64,000 bases of DNA from Podospora bellae-mahoneyi (lineage: Eukaryota; Ascomycota; Sordariomycetes; Sordariales; Podosporaceae). Positions 20,706 through 32,253 of this stretch are shown in pieces. Position 1 is the stretch's first letter; every line of letters starts with the position of its first letter. The translations under genes and the position numbers were made by a program. The stretch is taken from assembly GCF_035222275.1 (NCBI RefSeq), contig NC_085884.1, forward strand, positions 1,798,001 through 1,862,000. The letters are read 5' to 3'. The notes beneath the pieces were generated by a model. That model saw nothing but the letters and a program-made list of their open reading frames with translations. It had not been told where the DNA came from and searched no databases.

Positions 20706-23438
20706 TCACTTCCGCCTGCCAAACCGGAACTTCAACTCATCATCGCTGTCGTCGTCGCTTTCGTCTCTACTGGCAGCCATGAACCCTCCCCGACGCGGCT
20801 TCTTCGCTTCCCTCGAGCTACTAGGTGAGGCATTCAGCGGTGGTGCTGCTCGCTTGTTGCTGGTCTGTGACTGCGTTTGCGTGCTCTGTGCCTGTGACTG
20901 GCCCTTCCGAGCATTGGCCCGCTCCGCTGCCTTGGCCGCCCTCGACCTGGCTGGCTCGGGTGTTGGCTCTGGTGCTGCTCGGTCCTCGTCCATAACATCC
21001 ACATCATCTTCGTCCTCATCACTGCTGTCGATGGTGAGAATGTTCCTCCTGAGAGGGGTTTTGGCTTTCTCGGGGGTGGGATTGCTGGTTTGCTGCTGCG
21101 TTTGAGATTGACGTTGGCTGGTGGCATCGTTCTTTTGGCGACTGTTGGAGTCGTTCTCGAGCCAATACTCGTCACCGATACCATTGCTCTTTGGCCGAAC
21201 CTCTTCTAGGGGAATTACTGTTCGTGATGCTTGCCGTCCAGTGGCTGCACCTTGCTTTCGGAACTGCTTGTAATTCCTACGACCATTCCATTTGGGATCC
21301 CAACGACCGTCGGCAATGTCCTGTTCACGCGTACGACTGGTACCAGCTCCCCCTGTCCATGGCTCAGGGAAGCGAACCTCACATTCCTGGACCGTTTCAA
21401 GTTGCAGCCTGCGAATTTCCGCATAATCAATCTCATCATCGCCCAACTCGGTCAGTGCTCGACGTTCCGCAGCTGCTCTGGCTTCGGCCTCTTCGCGCTG
21501 CTTGCGCGCCAGCTCCAAGATATCGTCACCGCCTGCTGTTTTCTTGCCTTTCCCTTTCGTACCTCGCCCCTTCTCACTTTTGTCTTGGGGAGATTCAATC
21601 ACCATCTCGTCATTGTCCTTGTCCTTAACTGGAGGCTCCGGTTCCGGTGGTGGGGGCACAGGCGGCTCTCCTGCCTGAATACGCCTGCGTTTGGCTGCCG
21701 CGGCTGTGGGGGCAATGTTTGCTAGTAATGCCGATTCATCATGTTCTGGCAAGGTTGAGAGTGGGCGTTTGCGTGTAGCTCGAGGCGGAGGGCGCGACTC
21801 GGGTACGGTCTCTTCCTCTGGACGATCAAGAGGGTCCTGGTACTGCGAAACAAACAGACCATCCTGTGACGCTTCGACTGCGGGCTGGCTTAGTTCGGGA
21901 AGGTTAGGTTGAACGGGGCCTATCTCTTGAGTCGGCTCGGGGTTGTCGTCCTCGATATCAAAGCCTTTGAATCTGCTTACACCTCTTCGAGTCCACACTC
22001 TTCGAAGAGGCGGTTGTGGCGAGGGTTCTCTCTCCACCTCTCTTTGCTGGGGGGCTGTCGGCTCGGTCGATGGCTGATCTATTTCCATGCGAACACCTGG
22101 TTCTGTGTGAGCTTCAGAGCGTGACATTGCCAGTTCGGATTGACTAGCCTCTTCCAAGGGGCGTCGCAACATGGAAGCATCGCAGTCCAGGATCGCCTCA
22201 ATAAATTCGCGCTGGTCGATTGGTCGATGGTCGAGCCGCTGAGCAAATTCTGTGAGAAACTGCGCATACCATTCGTAGTTTTCATCTTTCGGGATGTATC
22301 GAACAACCACCACTCCCTTCCCCTCGCTGCCATCCTCAAAAGACCCAAGCCCCTTTTCACCAGCCACGCCTTTGACGAAACGGACGAAATCATCTACATC
22401 CGTTTGTCCTGGCGTCACCACATTCAACACCGCTTTACCCCTCCCAGAAGTGATGGGAGAGAGGAGGTTTTCAAACTGTTTCTTCTCGTAAAAAACAAAC
22501 GTGTACCCTTCAAACACCTCCTGTCGCCGTTCATCCGGAGCGTAGGCTGTGCTGGGTCGTTCTCCGGTCTCTTCACCTCGTGGCGGCAAGTGGTCGAGAG
22601 CATTGGGCCAATAGTGATCAAAGTCTTGTTCCAACGCGCTCGACGAGCCTTCCTCGGCATCAGCTGGTGTTGTTGCTGCATTGATGATGGTGTTGATGAA
22701 GCTCTCGGTGACAATAAGTTTGCCATTAATGAGAGCTTGAAGCCCCTTCGACGTGTTGCGCTTCTTTGACACGACGTGGGTGGTGGTTTCTTCGTATTCA
22801 GCCGAGTATTTTATATCCAATTGTTCGAGATCATCGCGAAGCTTTGTCCACGGGTCTGCACGTAACTCCTTGCTAGTGAAGGAGAAGCTCAGCACAACGG
22901 GGTACCACTGAATGCTATATCACAGTCACACCGCGTGTCAGCCATCGCAATGACAGATATATAGCGAGGAAGGCTTACCGCAGAAGCTTCTGGCACATTC
23001 CTAGCTTGACTGTATTCACAGTCTCGGTGAGGACTTTCTTCTGGCCGCGTATCTGGACATCGTTTACGGTGGTTCCCTTTTTTGAATCGAGATCTTCAAT
23101 GGTGATCTGGGATCTGGAGGTAATGTTGCGCTACTATCGTCAACGCCAGTCGCGCTTTAAAAATACTGGGTGCTACATACGCCGCCGCCTTCTGAGACAG
23201 GCTCAACCTTAATGGTGATGTGTTTACGCGAAATGGTCTTGTCAGAGATAACGAGCTGACCAGCCTCAGATACCGTGCGGCCGAAGAGGTAGAGCTTTCC
23301 AGGCCGCAGCCAGAGCTTCTTGCCTGGTTTGCGCGTTAGCTGCAGGTACGCTTGCAAAAAGCAGGGATGCAGTGATTGAAGATAGAAACGACGGTTTCGG
23401 GGCTTACCTTCGAAAAGATCGCTCTCAAGCAGCCACAT
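20706..23438 (-). CDS. nbs1: NBS1/Xrs2-like subunit of the Mre11-Rad50-Nbs1 complex
   Basis: 836 aa from four exons: 23438-23408, 23323-23181, 23106-22979 and 22914-20706, with GT-AG introns of 84, 74 and 64 nt. The N-terminal FHA domain (1-105) shows LFGRTV at 23-28, the phosphopeptide loop ISRKH at 42-46 and EDLDSKKGTTVND at 62-74. Tandem BRCT-like repeats follow at about 106-310 (DDLEQLDIKYS; GYTFVFYEKKQF). The middle is disordered. A basic aromatic motif NYKQFRKQ at about 648-655 resembles the Mre11-binding KNFKKFKK motif of human NBS1. The extreme C-terminus is an acidic stretch plus FRFGRRK, like the Tel1/ATM-binding motif (acidic + FxF/Y). The protein should act in the nucleus at double-strand breaks and telomeres. 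Several SQ/TQ sites (SQSQTQQQTS, TQTQSQTS) are possible kinase targets. Confidence 0.9.
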
Positions 23439-23811
23439 GATTGTTGCTTGAGGCAAGGCGAGGCAGTAGAGAGTAGAATAGGTTCAGAAAAGATGGCACG
23501 AATCTGAGGGTGCTGCAGCTGGTGCGCGTGGGACCAAGGATTGCCATCCTGAAAAGTCCAGATAGTTGAAGCTCGGAGCATTGGAGAGGTACCGACACGT
23601 CATTCACGCGACTCCACGTGACTATAATGCACTCTCCACATGGACCCGAGCACGGGCCACTATAATAGTTTGATAATGAGAACCTTGAGGGCCAGATAGG
23701 GAGATCGGGCTATTTCAATGACCATCATGACTTGAACTACTTCCTAAGTAGGTATCAATACACAAAGCTACCAATTTTGCCAGTTTTTTCCAACAAAGGC
23801 CTTCTTCCCAT

Positions 23812-25849
23812 TCAAACAAGAGTTGGGTTCAAAAAAGCAAGCCCTTCCAAATGCTTGCGCCAGGCCCTAACATGATCTTCCATGACAAAACTGTCAGTCG
23901 CTGCTACCTTCTGGCCCTGTTTAACTCCATAAAGATACGGTTTCTCGTCAGCATAACAATGAGTTTCAGCCTCGCTTGGAGGCTTGCCATGCAGGATAAA
24001 GTCTCTAGCGATCGAATTTGTACACTGAGAGTATCTCTCGACGAGTGTCCATATCCATGATGAACAATCATCCGAGCATTGGAGCCCATCTCATGCAGGA
24101 GTCTCCTCCCATTTCGGAGAGGTGTTGCCGGATCGTAGGTTTCCGCAATCAGAAGGACTGGGTGCTTCAGTTTATGTCCGAGATGGCCACGGTAGACTTC
24201 AGCAGGACGAGGCCAGTAGGTGTTAAAGTGACGGCAGGGAAGCACGTTGTAGAACCGGCTATTTCCCGCGATCCAGTTTTTAGTGGTCATATTGCCCCAA
24301 ACCGAGAGCCACCACTCAAGGTCATCAGGCTCCGTAGCGTCGAATGAATCACTGCAAATCACCAAAGTCCCAAGCTCTTCTTTAGAAGGAGGCTCAGGAC
24401 TGCGAGGCAAGGCTTTTCGGGATTGAAATACCAGGAGGTCTTGTCAATCAGAGTGGCTGCAAGTGTGGCGTTGCCTTCCTTGAGGCCCAAAAGAGCTTCT
24501 GCAAGCGCTGGCCAACTTTGTGCGTTATACATGGCGCCGTATATTGTGTTTACCAGAGCCGAATATGTGACAACAACAGGGCCGCTTGTTGGGATGTAAG
24601 CGGGAGCTGGCCGGTCGAGGAGTGATGAAAGAAGGGTTTCCAACCGGCTTTGGAGGCCATCAAAGGTGACAGGTTTGCCGTTCCTTGACCTTGTCAGAGC
24701 GCAATATCCCGACCCAGCGTTGACACACTAACCCAGAAAACCGTCCCGCCAGGCATCTGTTGCATTGTCCAACGCTGTCCAGCCAAAACCTCCACGTAGA
24801 CGATGGTCTTTGACATATTCAGTGCCATCGAGGATCATGCGGCCGGAACGGTTGGGAAACATGGACACATAGGTTTGTGCAATACCTGTCCCATAGCTCA
24901 CAAAATATCCCGTGACTTCGTTTTCACCAAGTGCCGCTCGAATCTGTTCGAGATCTCTTGCAACAAAGGCCGTGGAGACGAACCGACCCAGGTCTCCGTG
25001 GCGCTCCCAGCATGCTCTCATGACAGCAGCGTTCATTGCGTCAACAAGTTCAACTTGATCCCGATGAGAAGCCGACACGGATCGGTGTTTCGATACCAAT
25101 AACTCCCAGTGGTCCCGGTCTACATCGTGAGGGAAACAGGCCACAGCGGGCTGAGACAGGTTGACACCCCGGGGATCAAAACCCAAAATGTCAAACTTGC
25201 CATCGCTAAGTCTCTCGGTTATATTGTGCCCTGCGCGCCATGCATAGCTCGTCCCACTTCCTCCCGGACCCCCAGGCTCGATGATGATGGTTCTTTCACT
25301 CTTTCGGCCGACGTCATCGTCCAAGGCGGTATATGTTGATCTGATCCTGGCAAGTCCCGAAACTTGGAACTTGGTGACAGCAAGACGGGCAATGCTGTTG
25401 TTGGACTTGTTGGTGTAGTCCAGTGGGACATCCAAAAATCCGCACATAAATATGCCACGACCGGCGTATGGGTCCTCTTTCCGCCCATCGCTGCTATTTC
25501 CAACAGTCAATCCCCAGCTCCAATGAGCAGGGTTGGGGTCAAAAAAACCAAACCATCTCTTGTCGAATTCAACATCGTCCAACAACGGTGGTGTTGTTCT
25601 TGGCGTACAGGGCTGAAATCGAAACGGATCGTGGGGCTTTGGAAACTTTCCATACGGAGAATCAGTGATTTGTGTCTTGAAGCAGCTCAAAGGGCTATTA
25701 CTGTGGCACTTCGAGAATGGCGAGAACCAAACTAAGTTCCTGACAACGAGCCCAAGAACGATCCATTCACGAACAGACTTGGGCTCTGAAAGCGGGGCCG
25801 CCAGAGACGGCCGTTTCTCCAACGAGGCTGAGGATCTAGATTTGTTCAT
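23812..25849 (-). pseudogene. Decayed alpha/beta-hydrolase with TAP-like C-terminal domain
   Basis: Reads as a serine hydrolase related to tripeptidyl aminopeptidases: an N-terminal hydrophobic anchor (about residues 27-45), an oxyanion region EPGGPGGSG, the nucleophile elbow VSYGTG, the acid region ETYDPATPL and the catalytic histidine GYGHSS. The frame is broken three times. A TAG at 24728-24730 sits where coding continues in the same frame (DGFLG, stop, CVNAGSGYCAL). A frame change occurs near 24380-24415, before PRSPEPPSKEE. A second lies near 24024, after GHSSRDTLS, where the expected CTNSIARDF tail is one frame away and ends at 23812. No plausible introns remove these. All catalytic residues survive, so the loss looks recent; sequencing error is the alternative. 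The TAG could be a CAG changed by C-to-T mutation, as RIP produces, but one change cannot show that. Confidence 0.75.
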
Positions 25850-26883
25850 TGTCGTTTTTGTCTTTTGAAACGGTTGGCTTAGACATGGTCATTGAAGATG
25901 GGTGTGCTATTTCAGTTCAGGGTGGTCCAAGCTCCCTGCACCTGCAGCAGTCTCTCGGCTGAAAGACCGCCTCTTCTAATGATGCCTTCCGGGTTAATAA
26001 CAATGATTTTGATGCTGTTGATTCATTGAAACGGCTCGTGAGTGAGGTAGGTAGCCATCATAATCGATACGCTCTGGTAGCCCAAGCGAAAATATTTCCC
26101 GCTGAGAGGCCTGTCACAAAGTTAGACCCATCGTTCGCTCTTAGTACTGGGTAACTATTTCACAACCGTAGCACGGTTGAATATAGGGTTTCATCGACTG
26201 GATGTTTGATGCTCTGTTCGATGCCCTTGGTGGGGTTTATCAAACGCCAGCAGACATGGATGGGGTATCTTTGCTTGTGACACATGCGGGGCTTCACAAG
26301 GGTGGGCCTGTTTCCCCACAGATCACGGCGGTTCGGCACATGACGTAATTCTTCGTCCCATCTATGCAGATGTACGATTTGACGATAGAGCGCTACCAGA
26401 TAGTATCCAAGGCTCATCTCAAACCTGATATGCACCATCCTGGTGATTTCAAGGCGCAAACAGAGCCGCCGCCAGACATGAGACATAATTGGCCAGCTGG
26501 CCAGTCGACCTCGGCCTCAACGCTGTAGAATCCAGAGGCATTCACAGTCCAGCCACAAGGAGAACGTAAGTGTCTGTCGTATGCTGAAAAGCAAGCGGTG
26601 TACAAGCCTGCCGGTGCATACGACATTTCTGTCTTGGTTTGGCTTGTCGTTGGCACACCACGTCATTGGGTGTGGCGCTACCGCCATGGTTGAGCCCAAG
26701 AGACTACATGCCAGGAGTATAATATAATTCCCAACAAGCCCAAACTTTCTTTGTTCACACACGAATACTTCTCTTTCGGTCAGGTCTTCCACTGTCTGCC
26801 TTCTCACCTTGAGCCCTCCAACAAGAAAATAAACTCATTCTTCCAATCAGCCACACCGAAAGAAAGACAGCAATCATCTCAAA
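25850..26883. other. Intergenic region with an uncertain small Cys-rich ORF (minus, about 26440-26720)
   Basis: About 1 kb between the decayed hydrolase and the MARVEL-like gene. On the minus strand near 26650-26720 a hydrophobic stretch (LLACSLLGSTMAVA) looks like a signal peptide and is followed by MTWCAND. A Cys-bearing sequence with SPCGWTVNASGF and QLCLMSGGGSVC lies just downstream in another frame. It could be a small secreted protein that is no longer intact, or chance. I recognise no family. The rest is promoter sequence. Confidence 0.25.
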
Positions 26884-27361
26884 ATGGAGCGTTTCGTCCC
26901 CTGGGTCCACATTGCCGCGGCCATATTCTCCGTCATTCTCTTGGGAATAAGCGCATATGGTGAGTATTTCTCATCAGGCTGAAAGTTCCTAACTGACACA
27001 TCTCGCAGTTGTGCACGTTACATGGGGCCACCCGACTCCCAATTTCATCTTGTTCAGCTCTCTCTGGTCTCTTCTGGTCTTGGGCTATGTGGCTATGACA
27101 CCACGATTTGCCCCTAGACTCTTCCACGGCACCATTTCACTGGCTCTGTTGTGGTTGACGACCATCTTCTGGTTCGCCGGCGCAATTGCCTATTCGGTTT
27201 GGGCCGGATATCCGTATTGCCACGGATCAATTTGGTGTGGCTCGAACCAGGCGGGAATTGCCTTTAGCTGGATTCTTTTTGTGCTCTTTACCTTCTTGGC
27301 CGTCGTCGAGACTCTCCGTTTCCGAAGGGGTTCCGTACGCACAGGGCCTGCCGTTGTTTAG
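26884..27361 (+). CDS. Four-helix MARVEL-like membrane protein
   Basis: 142 aa in two exons, 26884-26959 and 27009-27361, around a 49-nt GT-AG intron (GTGAGT donor, CTAACTGAC branch). Four hydrophobic helices are visible, at about 6-26, 37-54, 64-88 and 108-128. There are short N- and C-termini and a Cys-containing loop between helices 3 and 4 (YPYCHGSIWCGS). This topology and loop fit the small fungal MARVEL proteins near Nce102/Fhn1, which sit in plasma-membrane eisosome/MCC domains. The similarity is of pattern only, so the function is left open. The gene stands alone, with a decayed gene upstream and ribosomal genes downstream. Confidence 0.8.
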
Positions 27362-27920
27362 AGAGCTCGGGCGTTGCAAAATTCGGACTGAGGCGGCACC
27401 GTGTGCAGGGCAGGAAAAGGATCACTGACCCGCGATGCCGGGGTGGCATGACCTGGGGGTTGACGCTTGACGAGCAGGTTTGGATTTTTCATACATCGAT
27501 GATCGGGACATAGGAAGGACTAGATAAATAATTTCTCATATGATATCTCTCTAAGGAGTGGCGAAGGAATATTGGCGTTTGGGTTTAATATATGGGAGTT
27601 CCAAAATGTTGCAGGCCATCTACTCGTGTGATTGCCAATGTACCAAGGGAGTATGTGATCTTAGTAAATTCCTGTAAGTAAACAACCCTAACCCGGGATT
27701 TTGCACGCCACCTTATGGGATCCGCAGTTTAACCGGCGTCGGCATCGAGTCACCAGCCAGGCGCCACATCCGTCGGCCAACTGCCAACCACCCAGATCCA
27801 TCAACATTTCTCGACTTTCATCACCTTTGCGCCGCCATCACCCAGTCTCACGACAGCAATCGCAAAGCGACAACAACCTACCCGGACCGACCACCGAGAC
27901 CCACAAAATCTACATTTAAA
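27362..27920. other. Promoter region of rps30
   Basis: About 560 bp with an AT-rich first half and a telobox at 27684-27691 (separate entry). No coding frame. Confidence 0.5.
27684..27691 (+). promoter_or_regulatory. Telobox AACCCTAA upstream of rps30
   Basis: The octamer AACCCTAA lies about 230 bp before the rps30 ATG. It is the exact reverse complement of the octamer upstream of rps2 (28947). Telobox motifs bound by Tbf1-type factors are known in ribosomal protein promoters of many ascomycetes. Confidence 0.55.
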
Positions 27921-28312
27921 ATGGGCAAAGTTCACGGATCCCTCGCCCGTGCTGGTACGTCTCATCGGCAATCAATCCTTTGTGTACAAAGATTCTCGGC
28001 TAACCACGGTCGCGAACAGGCAAGGTCAAGTCGCAGACCCCCAAGGTTCGAAAACCCGTTCCCAGACGTCGAGCCCGATCTTCAAAGCTGGATGGCGACT
28101 GATTCAGCACGCACTATAGGTCGAGAAGCAGGAGAAGGCCAAGAACCCCAAGGGCCGCGCCCACAAGCGTGAGATCTATACTCGCCGCTTCGTCAACATA
28201 ACCCTCACCCCTGGTGGCAAGAGAAAGGTATGATATTGTTGAGACTGAAATCCTTCAGCTACAGCTACTTACGAGGCCTGCCGAATAGATGAATGCGAAC
28301 CCAACCGCTTAA
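27921..28312 (+). CDS. rps30: 40S ribosomal protein S30 (eS30)
   Basis: 63-aa basic protein of the small ribosomal subunit head, from four exons: 27921-27954, 28020-28045, 28120-28227 and 28289-28312. Introns are 65, 74 and 61 nt with GT-AG ends. The product starts [20 protein letters not shown] and ends [14 protein letters not shown] plus MNANPTA, which fits the conserved eS30 sequence. There is no ubiquitin-like fusion, as in other fungi and unlike the mammalian FAU precursor. The last exon encodes only seven residues. It lies 0.8 kb upstream of rps2 on the same strand, and both carry a telobox. Confidence 0.96.
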
Positions 28313-29094
28313 ATCGAATGAACATCACTGAGGGAGGGGCTCTATCTCGCAAGGCGTTGAGGACTGGGCATGGGAATATGGGCTCGCTATCTTTTTAGTG
28401 GCGCTTGGACTCGGTCGGCAACGTTGCGCTGGTAATTGCGGTGGCCATCTCAGCCTGGCATCAGGGCGCATCGGCGTTTCGGTCGGAGGATGACATGATG
28501 TCCGTTTGGGGCCGACATCTGGCCATAGAGTTGAGAAATTTTTTATTGGGGCCGTGTGGCCATAATCCAAGAGATCTCATAATCAACACCGGTTTGGAGT
28601 TCCTCCCATATCTTGAATGTCTGTCTCTGCTCAACAGGAGGTAATATGCAGCATCCTTCTCATGGCAATGAATTTCCAAGGTGCAGCATATTCCGACTGA
28701 CTGGGACCGTGTACTACATCCCATCCCCAGCTATGTGCCAGTGAATGATGTGAATGCTCACGGATCTGAGCCAAGCCAGGAAGTTGTTCTGTCTGCATGA
28801 GATGCTGGTCTGTTTATCTTATCAGCCTCTTGGTTGAGCGAGAGCTGTGATTTGCTGGAACAGAATTAATATGGGGTTACTTGCCAGTCTGGGCGTGTGG
28901 CTTCAGCTGGCACCAGTGTGGGAGCTCTCTGGCCCCACAGAGAATTTTAGGGTTGGTTGGCTCTGCGCACCAGTTTTGAGAAATTCGCAGCAAAAAGCTT
29001 CCCCGCCTAGAGAAAAAAGTCCGCCTTGAAGCGACCGACCGAGTTCCACGACAACAACATCTCCCCTTTCGACACCCACCGAAACATCGAAATC
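28313..29094. other. Intergenic region rps30 / rps2
   Basis: About 780 bp holding the rps30 3' region and the rps2 promoter with its telobox. Short frames of 60-190 codons are present, but those over 28903-29475 are antisense to rps2. No further gene. Confidence 0.5.
28947..28954 (+). promoter_or_regulatory. Telobox TTAGGGTT upstream of rps2
   Basis: TTAGGGTT lies about 140 bp before the rps2 ATG, in opposite orientation to the copy before rps30. Likely site for a Tbf1-like regulator, by analogy with other ascomycete ribosomal promoters. Confidence 0.55.
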
Positions 29095-30057
29095 ATGGCT
29101 GATCGGGGAACTGGTGCCCGCGGCGGCGGCTTTGCTGCTCGTGGTGATCGTGGTGGTGATCGCGGCCGTGGCCGTGGCCGTGGACGTGGACGTCGCGGCG
29201 GCAACAAGAACGACGAGAAGGAGTGGCAGCCCGTCACCAAGCTCGGTCGTCTCGTCAAGGCCGGCAAGATTAAGAGCATGGAGGAGATCTACCTCCACTC
29301 TCTCCCCATCAAGGAGTACCAGATCGTGGATTACTTCCTCCCCAAGCTCAAGGATGAGGTCATGAAGGTGCGCATTTTCGCCAAACCACGAACCCCAGCC
29401 CGACGATTCGAAAACACCGTTCCGCCCGATTTCAGACCAGTTTCTAACATGCAATTTTACTCCTCTACAGATCAAGCCCGTCCAGAAGCAGACCCGTGCC
29501 GGTCAGCGTACCCGCTTCAAGGCTATCGTTATCATCGGTGATTCCGAGGGTCACGTCGGTCTCGGTATCAAGACTTCCAAGGAAGTTGCGACTGCCATCC
29601 GTGCCGCCATCATCATCGCTAAGCTCAGCGTTGTTCCCGTCAGACGTGGTTACTGGGGTGCCAACCTCGGTGCTCCCCACTCCCTCCCCACCAAGGAGAG
29701 CGGCAAGTGCGGTTCCGTCACCGTCCGTGTAAGTAGCAGATCAAGCCTGGCGCGCCAGCTCAAGGGACTCAGAAATGCTAATTGGACGCCCAGCTCATCC
29801 CTGCCCCCCGTGGTACTGCCATCGTCGCTTCCCCCGCCGTCAAGCGTCTCCTCCAGCTCGCCGGTATCGAGGATGCCTACTCCTCTTCTTCTGGCTCCAC
29901 CAAGACCCTCGAGAACACCCTCAAGGCCACCTTCGCCGCAGTCTCCAACACCTACGGTTTCCTCACCCCCAACTTGTGGAAGGAGACCAAGCTTATCCGC
30001 TCTCCTCTGGAGGAGTTTGCCGACACTCTCCGGGACGGCAAGCGTTACACCAACTAG
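29095..30057 (+). CDS. rps2: 40S ribosomal protein S2 (uS5)
   Basis: 264 aa from three exons, 29095-29367, 29471-29728 and 29794-30057, with GT-AG introns of 103 and 65 nt, both in phase 0. The N-terminus has the eukaryotic RGG-rich tail ([20 protein letters not shown]), a usual target of arginine methylation. The S5 double-stranded RNA-binding core follows ([36 protein letters not shown]), then the C-terminal S5 domain ([20 protein letters not shown]). The product sits at the mRNA entry tunnel and contributes to decoding fidelity. Length and sequence are standard. Confidence 0.97.
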
Positions 30058-30722
30058 GTTGCTTCTGAATGAGGGTGATGCTCAGTCAGTGGGATGTGGT
30101 GCTTTGGGGCGTCTATGGTTTTGCGTGCATGGGCTCCGGCAATAGACAAGGGCTGTCAAAAATAGCATGATTGGCCTAAATGACAAATTATGATTTGATC
30201 ACGAAGTCTATGGTTTTTTCTTGTTTCTTTACAAAACAGTTCCGTCTTCTGGTGCACAGTGATAGGCCTGGTGAGGTGTCAGTGTGTCCAACTGGGTCAA
30301 CACCTTCTCGTTTCACTGGTTGTAATTGACTTCCTGTAGGTTCGCTTGGCTCCTCCCATGCATCCCTCTCCTGGAAGGTACAAATATCAGGTAGCATGTC
30401 GATGAACCATATTGAAAACTCGCTCCTCATTTGGACCATAGCGGAGGATTTGATCCTCTCTGCACCCAGTCCCGATCAACATACTCGCTTTTGCTTACAT
30501 GCTTACAGCCTGTGGAAGGGGTCATCTTGGTAACTGACTGCAGGAAGATCACTTCTCCAAGCTGCTGTTCATCTTGATTCTTCTTGGACGCCTACTCTTC
30601 CTCAAGTGATTGCACACGACACTTGTCTTGGATCTTTTTGGACTTTAAGTTTTGGGCTAGTTTTGCCATCTCCCTTACTTTTCTACAGTTGCCCGTTAAG
30701 CACTTACGGCCTGTCTAGCAGC
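30058..30722. other. Intergenic region after rps2
   Basis: About 660 bp holding the rps2 3' region and the upstream flank of the decayed WSC gene. Nothing else recognised. Confidence 0.4.
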
Positions 30723-32253
30723 ATGCCTCAAGTCGGTCGTTCGCTTCTCTTTCTCCTACTTCCAACTGTCCACGGCCTGTGGAATTCGACCATTTCCCCA
30801 GACCTGTCGGTAGTTCAATCCGATGGGAGACAATGGCTCCCTTTGCCACCCCATGAAGGTTAGGCATCCCCGACCTTCCGCTTCCAAATCTATTGTCTTC
30901 TCTTTTTGCTCTGAAGCCCATCGCTGCGCCTGAAGCACCCCCTCCAGTCCCTACAGCAGCCTAGGCTTCCCCCACAATCCCGCAAGGTATGTCACCTGCT
31001 TCCTGGCCAACATGGCCATGTTCTTTCTTGCCCGAACTGAAAGCTTCAACCATTACGTCGATACCTGGTGGGATGACCAACAAGCTCTGTATCAAGTTCA
31101 GTCTGATATGCCCTTTTTCGCTGGCCGCTACCGAGTACGGCTTCGAGTGCTACTGTGGCGATGTGCTGGTGGACTCTTGGTTGATGGGTGATGATTCGGA
31201 CTGCAACAAGCCGCGCCATGCTGTTGCGACAGGCAATCGCGATTGCGAATGGGCGATGAGTCTCTGGAACGCCGACGATGGCAAAGTCCCCAAGGTTTTC
31301 GGTCCTCAAGAGCATTTCGTGCCTCCCACCCTTGCTCCTGGTGAAATTGACGTCCTTGCCTACGTGGGTGGCCTGCGACAGACTGCTGTATTGGTTGCAA
31401 CTCCGGTATATGAGTGGCCGGCTGGGAGTCATACACCCTCGTCGTCGTCTTCATATGCTTCAAATATCGACATGGCAGCTCTTGCAGCCAGCGTCCACGC
31501 CATTGTATCAGCTGCCATGAAGCAGGCACAACGGCTTGTGGTATCGGAAGTTTGGAGAAAAGTCCATGGGGACCTTACAGAAAGGGTCGCCAAAGCAGCT
31601 ATTGAGAGCACTACCGCCACCACATTCAGCACGACAAGGACGCTCACGACTACTATTACATGCACCGAGTCTACTAGTTCATTAGTGACGAGCAATTCAC
31701 CGACATCGTTGATAACCTCCCATCTGTAGCGTCTCATCAGGCGGAGGTGACAGGCACTATCTCGAATGATTCACTGACACCACTGATGGCCCCCATGCCA
31801 TCCCTGTCTGATCTGGACTCGAATAGCTTTGGGTCAGACCCGACTATTCCAAGTCCCTCTACGGTTCCTGGGAGCGTCAGCGTTGCGGCCTCTCCGTTAC
31901 CCTCGACATCTCCGGATTTGAGCATAGTCTCAAACGAAACGACTGAGTCAACGTTCCCTGATGCTTTCAGTCAGGTCATCGTCACCACAATGATGACAAC
32001 AGCTCTACCAGTTATAGCTAGTATGGCGGCGTCCCAGCAGACTCAACCACCATACCTAGCTTGCCTATGGCTGTCACACCCTTTCTCGGCGTCAGTACTT
32101 GGGAACAGGCACCACAGGGGGCACATAGATATGGGGTTACTGGTGGACAACGGTGGGAACGGTGGTCTTTTGTGGCATGAAGAGGTTAACTTTGAAAGAA
32201 GGATGTTTATGGGAAGGCGATATGATATTTGTTCGTTTTATTTTTGTGTTTAG
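30723..32253 (+). pseudogene. Degenerate WSC-domain surface protein gene
   Basis: Parts of a secreted or membrane WSC protein lie in successive frames. An ATG at 30723 opens a signal peptide-like MPQVGRSLLFLLLPTVHG. A WSC-like segment follows at about 31069-31290 (MTNKLCIKF, then AATEYGFECYCGD, then SDCNKP, then GNRDCEW). After it come a downstream helix-rich region and a Ser/Thr-rich tail typical of wall sensors, which continues in another frame after about 31730. The WSC core EYGFECYCGD is well preserved. Two usual cysteines look replaced: CIKFS where CxxFC is usual, and CNKPR where CxxPC is usual. No intron set I tried joins the pieces. WSC domains bind wall glucans or act in stress sensing. 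A real gene with unusual splicing remains possible. Confidence 0.5.

Noticed and set aside
24643-24728. Intron that would remove the TAG in the TAP-like hydrolase
   Set aside because: GTTAGT could act as donor, but the sequence after the stop continues the family pattern in the same frame, and no acceptor restores it better.
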